A stretch of 64,000 bases of DNA from Bradyrhizobium guangdongense (GTDB lineage Bacteria; Pseudomonadota; Alphaproteobacteria; Rhizobiales; Xanthobacteraceae): the NCBI RefSeq assembly GCF_004114975.1, contig NZ_CP030051.1, positions 620,001-684,000 on the forward strand, read 5' to 3'. The notes below the pieces were generated by a model that was not told the DNA's origin, did not search any database, and saw nothing but the letters and a program-made list of their open reading frames with translations. Within the stretch, counting starts at the first letter, position 1, and each line of letters opens with the position of its first letter. The translations under genes were made by a program, and so were the position numbers. This document shows, in pieces, positions 1 to 9,181 of this stretch.

Positions 1-2
1 GC

Positions 3-1187
3 GTGCGCACGACGGTAAACTTCCCGGCTCACGGCGGTCCGGCGTTGCCGCCGTCCCTGCTGTTCAGGAATCTGTCGTCATTGGCGGCTGACGGCGCGCT
101 ATTGCCGAGCGATCATGCCCTGTTCAAACGGCGAGGCGCCAACAAGCTGCGCGTCGGCGGCTTCATCTGCTGCACCGGATCGCCTGGCGTGTGGGGGCCC
201 TGCGCCACCAACAGCGCACAGCTTGCAGTCGCCGAGATCAACAAGCGCGGCGGCATTCTCTGCCGCGAGCTCGAACTGTCGATCTACGATGCCGGCGGGC
301 CGCTCGACGAGGTGCTGAATCGCGCCGAGCAGGCCATCGCGTTCGACGAGGTCGACCTGATCCTGGGCCTGCACACCAGCGCGGTCCGTGTCGGCCTGCG
401 CGACGTCACCACGCGGCATCGCATCCCCTATATCTACACGCCGGTCTATGAAGGCGGCGAGCGCACGCCGGGCGTGATGGCGATCGGCGAGACGCCGCGC
501 TGGCAGAGCCGGCCGTCGATCCATTGGCTTGCCGACGTCAAGAAGGCGCAGCGCTGGTACCTGATCGGCAGCGACTACGTCTGGCCCTGGCAATCGCATC
601 GCGCCGTGAAGAACTACATCAGGGAGACCGGCGGTTACGTCGTCGGCGAGGAGTTCGTTCCGCTCGGCGAGGACAATCACGAGCCGCATCTGGCGCGCAT
701 CCGTGCCGCGCGGCCCGACGTGGTGCTGATCTCGCTGATCGGCACCGACAGCAGCACCTTCAACCGCGCCTTCGGCGAATGCGGCCTCGGCGCCACCACG
801 CTGCGGCTTGCGGGGGCCATGGACGACACCGTGCTGCTCGGCATCGGCGCCGACAACAGCGAGAACCTGTTCTGCGCCTCCGGCTATTTCACCGGCACAG
901 GCGCGCGCGCCAATGACGACTTCCAGAGCCGCTACCGCGCGATGTTCGGCCCGAATGCGCCGCCGATCGGCTCGGTCGGCCAATCCGCATACGAAGGCCT
1001 GCGCTTTCTCGAAGCGGTGGCCAACAAGGCTCGCACATTGGCGATGGCGCCGATGCTCGCAGCCGGCCGCAATATCGTCTACAGCGGCGCGCGCGGACCG
1101 GTCACCGTCCGCAACGGGCACGCGCGGATGCCGATGCATCTCGCTGAAGCCGACGGTCTCGATTTCAGACTGATCAAGCCGATCTGA
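3..1187 (+). CDS. AmiC/FmdD-type amide-binding protein (periplasmic-binding-protein fold), possibly 5'-truncated
   Basis: This is a type I periplasmic-binding-protein-fold protein of the Peripla_BP_5 group, which binds amides, urea or branched-chain amino acids. The fold begins near residue 50 (LRVGGFICCTG) and continues with typical SBP motifs such as AVAEINKRGGI. The readable start is a GTG at the window edge, so the true start may lie outside. No signal peptide, lipobox or Tat motif is visible in the first 50 residues. In Pseudomonas, the signal-less AmiC works as a cytoplasmic amide sensor controlling amidase expression. An amidase follows 162 bases downstream and a second, Tat-exported binding protein sits in the same operon, so a sensor role is plausible here. 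It could also be a transporter component whose leader is cut off. Confidence 0.75.
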   Translation: MRTTVNFPAHGGPALPPSLLFRNLSSLAADGALLPSDHALFKRRGANKLRVGGFICCTGSPGVWGPCATNSAQLAVAEINKRGGILCRELELSIYDAGGPLDEVLNRAEQAIAFDEVDLILGLHTSAVRVGLRDVTTRHRIPYIYTPVYEGGERTPGVMAIGETPRWQSRPSIHWLADVKKAQRWYLIGSDYVWPWQSHRAVKNYIRETGGYVVGEEFVPLGEDNHEPHLARIRAARPDVVLISLIGTDSSTFNRAFGECGLGATTLRLAGAMDDTVLLGIGADNSENLFCASGYFTGTGARANDDFQSRYRAMFGPNAPPIGSVGQSAYEGLRFLEAVANKARTLAMAPMLAAGRNIVYSGARGPVTVRNGHARMPMHLAEADGLDFRLIKPI

Positions 1188-1230
1188 TCCGCGAAGCCGC
1201 CTGCGGACGCGCCTTTGCAAAATAATACTT

Positions 1231-1256
1231 GAAAAGGAAAATATTTCCGTTTTGAA
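1231..1256. promoter_or_regulatory. AT-rich imperfect inverted repeat upstream of the amidase
   Basis: In the 162-base gap before the amidase, an A/T-rich dyad is centred on GGAAA-ATA-TTTCC. The flanking AAAA and TTTT arms extend the pairing with one mismatch and some wobble pairs. It stands out in a GC-rich context and ends about 95 bases before the amidase start. It may be an operator or the stem of a leader hairpin. Nothing shows which regulator would bind. Confidence 0.35.
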
Positions 1257-1349
1257 TGTATGTGCGAGGCCGGTGGTGCGCGCGTCGTGCCGGGGCGGCC
1301 CCGCCCAAACTTTCCAAGGACTCGCTTCAAGAAACTTCAGGAGAGCGCC

Positions 1350-2864
1350 GTGACAGTTGCCCTTCCCACGCCAGCCCAGCTTCGCAGCGTCGCCGCGCAG
1401 TGCGGCCTTTCGCTGACCGACGACGATGTCGCCTCGTTCCGCGGCCTGATGCAGGGCTCGATCGAGGCCTACAATCTGGTGGCCGCGATGCCGGACGAGG
1501 TGCCGGAGGTGAAATATCCGCGCACGCCGGGCCATCGGCCGTCGCCGGAAGAGAATCCGCGCAACGCCTGGTACCGCAAATCCATGGTGAAGGGCGCGGC
1601 GAGCGGCAAGCTCAAGGGCAAGACCGTCGCGCTGAAGGACAACATCATGCTGGCCGGCGTGCCCATGACGAACGGTTCGTCGACGCTGGAAGGCTACGTG
1701 CCCGATTTTGACGCGACCATCGTCACGCGCATGCTGGATGCCGGCGCCGAGATCGTCGGCAAAACCCATTGCGAGCACTTCTGCCTCTCCGGAGGCAGCC
1801 ACACCGGCTCCTATGGTCCGGTGCACAATCCTCACAAGATGGGCTACTCGGCCGGCGGCTCGTCTTCGGGCTCCGGGGTCGTCGTCGCGCTCGGCGAGGT
1901 CGATATGGCGATCGGCGGCGACCAGGGCGGCTCGATTCGCATGCCGTCCTCGTTCTGCGGCATCTACGGCATGAAGCCGACCTGGGGCCTCGTGCCCTAT
2001 ACCGGGATCATGCCGATCGAGATCTATGTCGATCATACCGGCCCGATGACAGGGACGGTTGCCGACAACGCGCTGCTGCTCGAAGTGCTCGCCGGTGACG
2101 ATGGCTACGATCCCCGCATCAAGGCACCCAAGGTCGAGGAATACACCAAGGCGCTCGGCCAGGGCGTCAAAGGCATGAAGATCGGCATCCTCAAGGAAGG
2201 TTTTGAGCAGCCGGGCGCAGAGGCTGCGGTGAACGAGAGCGTCCGCGAAGCGGCGAAGCGATTCAAGGATCTCGGCGCCAGCGTCGAGACGGTATCGGTC
2301 CCGATGCATCTGCTGGGCGGTGCGATCTGGACCCCGATCGGCACCGAAGGTCTGACCCAGACCATGATGTTCGGCGACGGCTACGGCCTTTCCCGCGGCG
2401 ATCTCTATTCGACGTCGCTGATGGATTTCCATCGTGGCTGGCGCCGCCAGGCCGATTCGCTGTCCGAGACCACGAAATTGTTCATGATGCTCGGCACCTA
2501 CATCAACAACAACTTTGGTCCGCGCTTCTACGGCAAGGCGTTGAACATCTCGCGGCGGCTCACGGCCGCCTACGACAAGGCGCTCGGCGATTACGACCTC
2601 CTCCTGCTGCCGACGACGCCCATGAAGGCGACCAGGCTGCCGGAGCCGACCGCCAGCCGCGAGGAGTATGTCGCACGCGCGCTGGAGATGATCTCCAACA
2701 CTGCGCCGTTCGACATCACCCATCATCCCGCGATGTCGCTGCCCTGCGGCATGATCGACGGCCTGCCGGCCGGCTTGATGCTGGTCGGTCGCATGTTCGA
2801 GGAATCCACCATCTACCGCGCCGCGCATGCCTTCGAGCAGATCGGCGACTGGAAGAAGATGTGA
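1350..2864 (+). CDS. Amidase (amidase-signature family)
   Basis: The protein hydrolyses a carboxamide to the acid and ammonia. It belongs to the amidase-signature family (Ser-cisSer-Lys triad). The lysine lies in TVALKDN and the Gly/Ser-rich signature in SAGGSSSGSGV, followed by GGDQGGSIR. It is 504 residues, normal for the family. The frame is open further upstream, but GTG at 1350 is preferred because GGAG lies just ahead of it and the upstream translation is unlike amidases. It is followed closely by permease, binding-protein and ATPase genes, so the operon would import an amide (or urea-like compound) and cleave it for nitrogen. The substrate cannot be read from sequence; enantioselective aryl-amide and short aliphatic amidases both fit. 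Confidence 0.9.
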   Translation: MTVALPTPAQLRSVAAQCGLSLTDDDVASFRGLMQGSIEAYNLVAAMPDEVPEVKYPRTPGHRPSPEENPRNAWYRKSMVKGAASGKLKGKTVALKDNIMLAGVPMTNGSSTLEGYVPDFDATIVTRMLDAGAEIVGKTHCEHFCLSGGSHTGSYGPVHNPHKMGYSAGGSSSGSGVVVALGEVDMAIGGDQGGSIRMPSSFCGIYGMKPTWGLVPYTGIMPIEIYVDHTGPMTGTVADNALLLEVLAGDDGYDPRIKAPKVEEYTKALGQGVKGMKIGILKEGFEQPGAEAAVNESVREAAKRFKDLGASVETVSVPMHLLGGAIWTPIGTEGLTQTMMFGDGYGLSRGDLYSTSLMDFHRGWRRQADSLSETTKLFMMLGTYINNNFGPRFYGKALNISRRLTAAYDKALGDYDLLLLPTTPMKATRLPEPTASREEYVARALEMISNTAPFDITHHPAMSLPCGMIDGLPAGLMLVGRMFEESTIYRAAHAFEQIGDWKKM

Positions 2865-2901
2865 GGGGGAGACGCAATGCAGGCGGACGGGACAGCATCG
2901 T

Positions 2902-3759
2902 ATGGCTAACGCGTTCGTCGCGGCCTTCGAAATCCTGAGCTTCGGCGCGATCATCGTCCTGATCGTGCTGGGGCTCGGGATCATCGCCAGCATGATGGGC
3001 ATCTTCAACTTCGCGCAGGGCGAGTTCGTCCTGCTCGGGGCCTACATCACCTATCTCGCCTACGCCAAGGGCCTGCCGATTTGGGCCGGCATGGTCGCCG
3101 CGCCCTTCCTGGTCGGCGGGCTCGGCTTCGTGCTGGAGGCGCTGATCATCCGCCGCTTCTACGCCGCGCCGATCGTGGCCATGCTCGGCACTTACGCGCT
3201 CGGCCTGATCATCCGCGAATCCGTGCGCGGGCTGATCGGCGGCTTCTATCTCACCGTGCCCGAGCCGATCGGCGGCTCGATCGACATCGGCACCATGCAC
3301 ATCTCGGCGTGGCGCTTCACCATCATCGTCATCACGCTCCTGGTCATGGCGGGCTGCTATCTGTTGCTGTCGCGCACCAGCTTCGGCTTGCGGATGCGCG
3401 CCACGCTGGAAAATCCGTCGCTGGCGCGGGCCTCGGGCATTTCCACGCCTCTGATGTACGGCGCCACTTTCGCGTTCGGCTCGGCGCTCGCCGGCCTTGC
3501 CGGCGCGCTGATCGTGCCCGTGTTCAGCCTCTATGCCGATCTCGGCATCCGCTTCCTGATCCAGGGTTTCGTCGCCGTCATGGTCGGTGGCGTCGGCTCC
3601 TTCATCGGCCCTGTCGCCGGCGCCGGAGTGATCGGCACGCTCAGCGCCGCGCTGCCCTGGATCATGGCGCCTGTGGTCGCCGATGTCCTCGTCTTCGTCC
3701 TTGCCATTGCCTTCATCAAGTTCCGGCCGCAGGGCCTCATCGCTGGAAAAGGGGTTTAG
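2902..3759 (+). CDS. Branched-chain/urea-type ABC transporter permease (LivH/UrtB-like)
   Basis: This is an inner-membrane permease of the LivH family, 285 residues with about eight hydrophobic segments. The conserved N-terminal motif MGIFNFAQGEF (LivH and UrtB have NxAQGxF here) is near residue 33. A loop around GGVGSFIGPVAGA near the C-terminus matches the EAA-like region contacting the ATPase. ATG at 2902 gives the standard N-terminus; open frame upstream overlaps the amidase and lacks family similarity. It would pair with the LivM-like permease at 4985 to form the channel. Confidence 0.9.
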   Translation: MANAFVAAFEILSFGAIIVLIVLGLGIIASMMGIFNFAQGEFVLLGAYITYLAYAKGLPIWAGMVAAPFLVGGLGFVLEALIIRRFYAAPIVAMLGTYALGLIIRESVRGLIGGFYLTVPEPIGGSIDIGTMHISAWRFTIIVITLLVMAGCYLLLSRTSFGLRMRATLENPSLARASGISTPLMYGATFAFGSALAGLAGALIVPVFSLYADLGIRFLIQGFVAVMVGGVGSFIGPVAGAGVIGTLSAALPWIMAPVVADVLVFVLAIAFIKFRPQGLIAGKGV

Positions 3760-3763
3760 TCAT

Positions 3764-4978
3764 ATGTTTGATGGTCAGCTCTCGCGCCGCCGCTTCCTGT
3801 CCAATTTCGCCTTCGCGTCCGGCGCGGTCGCAACCGGGGTAGGCAGCTGGGTGATTCCCGCGCCCTGGGCCAACGCTGCCGAAGCTCCGATCAAGGTCGG
3901 CATCGCGACCGACCTCACCGGCCCGATCGCCTATGCAGGCAATGCCGACGCCAATGTCGCCAAGATGGTGATCAAGGAGGTCAATGCCTCGGGCGGCCTG
4001 CTCGGCCGTCCGCTCGAGCTCTACATCGAGGACACCGCGTCGAACGAATCGGTGGCGGTCGGCAACGTGCGCAAGCTGATCCAGCGCGACAAGGTCGACA
4101 TGGTGCTGGGCGGCATCACCTCGTCGATGCGCAATGCGATCAAGGACCCGATCGTGGCGCGCGGCAAGACGCTCTACATCTATCCGCAGCTCTACGAAGG
4201 CAAGGAGTGCACGCCTTACCTGTTCTGCACCGGGCCGACGCCGGCGCAGCAATGCGACGAGTTCATCCCCTGGCTGATCAAGAACGGCGGCAAGAAGTTC
4301 GCGCTGCCGAGCGCGAATTATGTCTGGCCGCACACGCTCAACGTCTATGCCCGCAAGGTGATCGAGGCCAACGGCGGCGAGGTCGTGTTCGAAGAGTACT
4401 ATCCGCTCGACCAGATCGACTTCTCCGCGACAGTCAACCGCATCATCTCCAACAAGGTCGACGTCGTCTTCAACACCGTCATCCCGCCCGGCGTCGGTCC
4501 GTTCTTCAAGCAGCTCTATGAAGCGGGCTTCCTCAAGAATGGCGGGCGGCTGGCCTGCGTCTACTATGACGAGAACACGCTCAACATCAATCAGGCGAAC
4601 GAGATCGAAGGGCTCGCCAGTTGCCTCGATTATTTCAAGGTGCTGACCAAGGAGAACCCGTTCGACGCGAAGATCCAGGCGGCTTACGAGAAGGATTTTC
4701 CGGGCAACTTCCTGTTTGCCGCCGGTAGTGCCGCGACCGGCACTTATCGCGGCCTCAAGTTGTGGGAAGCCGCCGTCAAGGAAGCCGGCAAGATCGATCG
4801 TGAATCGGTCGCCGCTGCGCTCGATCATGCCAAGATCGCCGAAGGCCCGGGCGGGCCGGCCGAGATGGTGCCCGGCAAGCGCCACTGCAAGATGAAGATG
4901 TACACCGCGGTCGCCAAGGGCGGGAATTACGAGATCGTCGCGCGCAGCGAGGGTCTGGTCGACCCCAAGGAATGCTGA
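3764..4978 (+). CDS. Tat-exported amide/urea-type ABC substrate-binding protein
   Basis: This 404-residue binding protein starts with a twin-arginine signal (SRRRFLSN, residues 7-14), a hydrophobic stretch and a probable cleavage site after ANA. The mature part begins with APIKVGIATDLTGPIAYAG, typical of Peripla_BP_5/UrtA-FmdD proteins. The ATG lies four bases after the permease stop. It is a homologue of the protein at 3-1187, but only this one has a visible export signal, so it is the likely solute receptor of the importer. Tat export suggests folding in the cytoplasm, which is common for this family in rhizobia. Confidence 0.9.
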   Translation: MFDGQLSRRRFLSNFAFASGAVATGVGSWVIPAPWANAAEAPIKVGIATDLTGPIAYAGNADANVAKMVIKEVNASGGLLGRPLELYIEDTASNESVAVGNVRKLIQRDKVDMVLGGITSSMRNAIKDPIVARGKTLYIYPQLYEGKECTPYLFCTGPTPAQQCDEFIPWLIKNGGKKFALPSANYVWPHTLNVYARKVIEANGGEVVFEEYYPLDQIDFSATVNRIISNKVDVVFNTVIPPGVGPFFKQLYEAGFLKNGGRLACVYYDENTLNINQANEIEGLASCLDYFKVLTKENPFDAKIQAAYEKDFPGNFLFAAGSAATGTYRGLKLWEAAVKEAGKIDRESVAAALDHAKIAEGPGGPAEMVPGKRHCKMKMYTAVAKGGNYEIVARSEGLVDPKEC

Positions 4979-4984
4979 GGCGGA

Positions 4985-6082
4985 ATGCCGAAGTCGATGA
5001 GTGTGCTAAGAGAGGCCATCGCTGGCGACGAAGCGGACGACGCGATGGCTGAACGCGTGGCAGCGGGACAGGCCAGACAACACGTCAAGGCAAGACGAAA
5101 AGTCCTGCCCATCGTGGAGGGCGTGGTGCTCGTCGCGGCGCTGCTCGCCCCGCTGGTGCTGCAGGACTATCTCACGGTGTTCGCAACGCGCGTGATCATC
5201 CTTGCGCTGTTCGCGCTGTCGTTCGACCTGGTCTGGGGCTATGCCGGCATCATGAGCTTTGGCCAGGCGCTGTTTTTCGGCTCGGCCGGTTATGGCGTCG
5301 CGCTGCTCGCCCGCGACTTGGACATCACCAACATCTTCCTGGTACTGCCTGCGGGCACGCTGATCGGCCTGACCTTCGCACTGCTGCTCGGCGGCTTCCT
5401 GCTGCTGGGCCGGCATCCCTCCAGCGTGATCTTCGTCTCGCTGGGCACGCTCACCGGCTCCTACGCCGCCGACCGCCTGGCGCGCGGCTGGTATTATCTC
5501 GGCGGCCAGAACGGCATTCCCTCGATCGCGCCGATGACATCAGGTGGTTATGAATTCTCGGAGGGGCCGGCGTTCTATTATCTCGTGCTCGGCATCCTCG
5601 TCGTGGTCTATCTGCTCTGCCGTTTCCTGGTGCGCTCGCAGTTCGGCCTTGCGCTCGCAGGCCTGCGCGAGAACGAGCAGCGCATCGCCTTCTTCGGCTA
5701 CAAGGCGCAGCATTTGAAGGCGATCATCTTCGCGATCGGCGGCGCCATCGCCGGCCTTGCCGGCAGCCTCTATGCCTTCCACGAAGGCTTTGTCTGGCCC
5801 AACATGGTCGGCGTCGTGGTCTCGACGCAGGTCGTGCTCTACGTGCTGTTCGGCGGCTCCGGCACGCTGATCGGCGCCGTCATCGGCACCGTCATCGTCG
5901 AGGGCGTCAGCTTCTGGCTGTCGGACAATTACCGCGACATCTGGCCAATTATTTTGGGCGTGTTGCTGCTGCTGGTGATCCTGTTCCGGCCGCTAGGTCT
6001 GATCAGCTTCGTGCTCGGCGAGCGCGAGCGGGTCGGCAGCTTCGGTGCCAAGATCAAGGGGAAGCAAAATGCCGCTCCTTGA
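4985..6082 (+). CDS. Branched-chain/urea-type ABC transporter permease (LivM/UrtC-like)
   Basis: This second inner-membrane permease has 365 residues. A soluble basic N-terminal leader of about 40 residues precedes the hydrophobic core. The LivM-family motif around LSFDLVWGYAGIMSFGQALFF is at residues 78-98, and FGGSGTLIGAVIGT marks the ATPase-contact loop. The gene starts six bases after the binding protein and its last 14 bases overlap the next ATPase gene, so the genes are translationally coupled. Confidence 0.9.
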   Translation: MPKSMSVLREAIAGDEADDAMAERVAAGQARQHVKARRKVLPIVEGVVLVAALLAPLVLQDYLTVFATRVIILALFALSFDLVWGYAGIMSFGQALFFGSAGYGVALLARDLDITNIFLVLPAGTLIGLTFALLLGGFLLLGRHPSSVIFVSLGTLTGSYAADRLARGWYYLGGQNGIPSIAPMTSGGYEFSEGPAFYYLVLGILVVVYLLCRFLVRSQFGLALAGLRENEQRIAFFGYKAQHLKAIIFAIGGAIAGLAGSLYAFHEGFVWPNMVGVVVSTQVVLYVLFGGSGTLIGAVIGTVIVEGVSFWLSDNYRDIWPIILGVLLLLVILFRPLGLISFVLGERERVGSFGAKIKGKQNAAP

Positions 6083-6803
6083 GGCCGCGGGCGTCTCGAA
6101 GATTTTCGGCAAGCTCACCGCGCTCGATGGCGCAGCGCTCACCGTCGGGGAGAACGAGTTTCACGGCCTGATCGGCCCGAACGGCTCGGGCAAGAGCACG
6201 CTGATGAAATGCATCGCCGGCGCCGAAGTGCCGACGCGGGGCAAGGTCAGCTTCGTCAATACCGACATCACCGCCTTCACGCCGACCGAGCGGGCGCGAG
6301 CCGGCATGAGCCTGAAATTCCAGATCACATCGGTGCTGCCCTCGCTGACGCTCTACGACAACATCCTGCTGGCGCTCCAGGCGCAGTCCTTGCTGCTCGA
6401 TCTCGTGTTCTCGCGCACGCGCGGCGCGCTGCACGACCAGGTCATGACCATGTTGACGCAATTCCGGCTCGCCGACCGCGCTTTCGAAGCGGCGGCCGCG
6501 CTCTCGCACGGCCAGCAGCAATGGCTGGAGATCGCGATGGCGCTCGCGGGCAAGCCGAAGCTTCTGCTGCTCGACGAGCCCACCGGCGGGATGAGCCTGG
6601 AGGAGCGCCGTGTCACCGGCGAACTGCTCCAGCCGATCAAGAAACATTGCTCGCTGGTCATCGTCGAGCACGACCTCGATTTCATCCGTGACATCTGCGA
6701 CCGATTGACCGTGCTCGACCAGGGCAGGGTGCTGGCCTCAGGCACCGTGTCGGAGATCCAGGCCAACCCGTCCGTCCAGGAGATCTATCTGCGCCGTGCC
6801 TGA
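6069..6803 (+). CDS. ABC transporter ATP-binding protein (LivG/UrtD-like)
   Basis: This is one of the two ATPases driving the amide-type importer, 244 residues. It has Walker A GPNGSGKST, a signature-type segment LSHGQQQWLE (the degenerate LSGGQ usual in LivG/UrtD proteins), Walker B LLLLDEP, and the switch His in IVEHD. ATG 6069 is chosen because GGGGAAG sits just upstream and the product then begins at the family N-terminus. It overlaps the permease by 14 bases and the next ATPase by 8 bases. Confidence 0.92.
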   Translation: MPLLEAAGVSKIFGKLTALDGAALTVGENEFHGLIGPNGSGKSTLMKCIAGAEVPTRGKVSFVNTDITAFTPTERARAGMSLKFQITSVLPSLTLYDNILLALQAQSLLLDLVFSRTRGALHDQVMTMLTQFRLADRAFEAAAALSHGQQQWLEIAMALAGKPKLLLLDEPTGGMSLEERRVTGELLQPIKKHCSLVIVEHDLDFIRDICDRLTVLDQGRVLASGTVSEIQANPSVQEIYLRRA

Positions 6804-7491
6804 ATTTTTGGACATCAAGCATCTCGACGCCGGCTATGGCCGCAGCCAGGTCCTGTTCGACGTCAGCCTCGGCATCCCCTGGCGCGGCGGCGTCGCCGTG
6901 CTCGGGCGCAACGGCGCCGGCAAGACCACGCTGATGAAGACCATCGTCGGCGAACTGCCGGCGTGGAAAGGCGAGGTCGGCTTCGACGGCCGCGACATCA
7001 GCCGCCGCCGGCCCGAGGAACGGGTGCGTGCCGGGATCGGCTATGTGCCGCAGGAGCATTCGGTGTTCGCGCGCCTGTCGGTGCGCGACAATCTCGCGGT
7101 CGGCTCGCTCTTCAACAAGGATGCGACCGAGGTCGACCGCGTGCTGGCGATCTTCCCAAAACTCGGCCAGCGCCTCGACCAGCCCGCCGGCACGCTGTCC
7201 GGCGGCGAGCGCAAGATGCTCGCCATCGGCCGCGCCATGCTTGGCGATCCGAAGCTGCTATTGCTCGACGAGCCGACCGAAGGCGTCTGGATCGGCGTGA
7301 TCGAGGAGATCACCGAGCGCCTGATCGAGCTCGCCAGGAGCATCGCCGTCATCATCGTCGAGCAGCACCTCGACCTCGCACTCCGCGTTGCCGACTATGC
7401 CTATGTGCTGGACCGCGGCCGCGTCGCGCTGCAGGGCGAAGCGGGCGAGGTGAGGGGCAATCCGGAATTGATGCGGTACCTGGCGCCGTAG
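6796..7491 (+). CDS. ABC transporter ATP-binding protein (LivF/UrtE-like)
   Basis: This is the second ATPase of the importer, 231 residues, starting at GTG and overlapping the preceding gene by 8 bases. Walker A GRNGAGKTT, signature LSGGERKML, Walker B LLLLDEP followed by TEGVW, and the switch His in IIVEQH are all present. The DEPTEG sequence is typical of UrtE/LivF proteins. It is the last gene of the operon; the next gene is convergent. Confidence 0.92.
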   Translation: MPEFLDIKHLDAGYGRSQVLFDVSLGIPWRGGVAVLGRNGAGKTTLMKTIVGELPAWKGEVGFDGRDISRRRPEERVRAGIGYVPQEHSVFARLSVRDNLAVGSLFNKDATEVDRVLAIFPKLGQRLDQPAGTLSGGERKMLAIGRAMLGDPKLLLLDEPTEGVWIGVIEEITERLIELARSIAVIIVEQHLDLALRVADYAYVLDRGRVALQGEAGEVRGNPELMRYLAP

Positions 7492-7588
7492 GATTTGGCG
7501 AAGCCGCCGCTCTTGCCCAGAACTCAACTGTCATGTCCCGGCTTCGCGGGCGGGGACCGCGGAGCGCCTTTCGAGGGCGAACCCGCGC

Positions 7589-9181
7589 CTACTTCACAGC
7601 GCTAAAGCGGTTGTCGAACGAGTTCGACGACACGACAGGTGCGGCGCCAGCGAGCTGGCCAACGCCGCTACCCGTTACATTACCCGCACTCTCGTTCACC
7701 GACGGCTTCAGCGCGGGCCGCGTTGCGGCGACCTTGGTCTCGGCGGGCTTGGCCGGCTCGGCGGATTTGGCGGCAACGGCGGGCTTGTCCTTGGCGGCCT
7801 CGTGGTGGCCCGGCACGAACCTCGTCACGGCGGCCTTCAGCCGCGACGCTGCGGTCGTCGGCGTCGTGGCGGGAGCGACGGACGCGGTCGCTTGCGGCGG
7901 CGACGTGGTCGCCGTCGCGTCGGCGGTGCCAAAGCCCATCTTGTGGCCGAGATTGGAGAAGAAGCCGCCGGACTTCTCTGCGGGCGCTGCGGTCGCGACG
8001 CGGGTGTTGCTCGGGGACGTGCTGACGGCGACGACCGGCTCTTCCTGCGGCGCGGCTGCCACCGCGTCGATATTCGGCTTCGGCGGATTGACGGTGCCGG
8101 GGATGGTGCCGGGCGCCTTCGACATCGCCAGCATCTGCAGCGTATTGCCTTCGGCGCCTTCCGACAGGCCGGTCGAGCCTTCCGGAATCTTGGAGGCGAA
8201 GATCTTGTTCATGCCGCCGTCGATGCCGGTGTTCAGGCGTGCCACCGGCGTGCCCTTGGCGACGAGCTTGTTGTACTCGGCCTCGTCGCGCTGCTCCTTC
8301 TCGCGCACGGCGCTGGCGATCTCCTCGGGGATCACATAGGCCGGGCACTTGGCGGAGGCGTCGAATACCGGATCGCGCTTCGCGTCGGGCGCCTTGGCCG
8401 CGTCGAACACGTACTTCTTCTCGCAGAAATCGACCTTCGGCTCCTGCCGCGTCACCTCGAAATGATCATAGCCTTCCTTGATCATCCGCCAGAACGGCAT
8501 GTTCGGGTTGTTGCGGTGCTTGGCCATGTTCACCGGCGTCATCCGGAACGGATAGGCCTGGAACTGGAACGCCTTCTGGCCGCCGAAGAAGGACTCGCGG
8601 CCGAGCGAATAAATCTCCGCGATCTGCTCGTCCGTCATCGCGTAGCAGCCGCGCGAGGAGCAATCGCCGTGCACCATCAGCTGCGAGCCGGTGCGGCCCA
8701 GCGCCTTGTCGAAGGCGTTCGGGAAGCCGGTGTTGAACGAGAGGTAATAGGCCGATTGCGGATTCATCTGGCTCGGATTGATCGAGTAGAATCCTTCCGG
8801 CGCCTGGCGGTCGCCTTCGCGCACCTTCGGGCCGAGGTCGCCCGACCAGCGGCAGATCGGATAGGTCTTGAGCAGCGCGAACTGGCCGTTGCGGGTCTGC
8901 TTCCAGACCTCGAGCTCGGCCTCCTGCTTGAACAGGCGGATCAGGATCGGCGATTGCAGGTCCATGTCCTTCTCGGCCATCGCGGCGACGAGCTTGGGCG
9001 AGACCGGCTGGTTGGCCTTGGCGTTGGTCGCCAGCGACACCTGATCGGTGTCGCAGCCGGCCAGCACAACGCTGGCGGCAAGCGCAACCGAAGCCAAGAG
9101 CGCGCGAGCAAGCGAACGAGAATTCAAGATGGACCCCACAACGTGCCGGGCGGAAGCGCGAACCCCGATTTCTTGGAGCAT
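7589..9181 (-). CDS. L,D-transpeptidase-like (YkuD/YafK family) lipoprotein
   Basis: This is a 530-residue exported protein. A hydrophobic leader ends in a lipobox (VLAGC, Cys 43), so it should be lipid-anchored. The YkuD-type catalytic motif is HGDCSSRGC with His 171 and Cys 179, which in this family cross-links peptidoglycan stems or attaches proteins. After about residue 300 the sequence becomes Ala/Pro/Thr-rich, probably a flexible tail. The leader before the lipobox is long; an internal GTG (9139) or TTG (9127) would give a more usual signal peptide, but neither has a good ribosome-binding site. The gene converges on the ABC operon. Confidence 0.8.
   Translation of the reverse strand: MLQEIGVRASARHVVGSILNSRSLARALLASVALAASVVLAGCDTDQVSLATNAKANQPVSPKLVAAMAEKDMDLQSPILIRLFKQEAELEVWKQTRNGQFALLKTYPICRWSGDLGPKVREGDRQAPEGFYSINPSQMNPQSAYYLSFNTGFPNAFDKALGRTGSQLMVHGDCSSRGCYAMTDEQIAEIYSLGRESFFGGQKAFQFQAYPFRMTPVNMAKHRNNPNMPFWRMIKEGYDHFEVTRQEPKVDFCEKKYVFDAAKAPDAKRDPVFDASAKCPAYVIPEEIASAVREKEQRDEAEYNKLVAKGTPVARLNTGIDGGMNKIFASKIPEGSTGLSEGAEGNTLQMLAMSKAPGTIPGTVNPPKPNIDAVAAAPQEEPVVAVSTSPSNTRVATAAPAEKSGGFFSNLGHKMGFGTADATATTSPPQATASVAPATTPTTAASRLKAAVTRFVPGHHEAAKDKPAVAAKSAEPAKPAETKVAATRPALKPSVNESAGNVTGSGVGQLAGAAPVVSSNSFDNRFSAVK

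Noticed and set aside
99..3008. Very long open frame on the minus strand, antisense to the binding protein and amidase
   Set aside because: It mirrors the codon periodicity of the high-GC sense genes, and its translation is a His/Arg/Ala/Asp-rich mixture with no domain. It is a shadow of the genes on the other strand; the same applies to long antisense frames at 13240-15111, 27838-29283 and 44390-46024.
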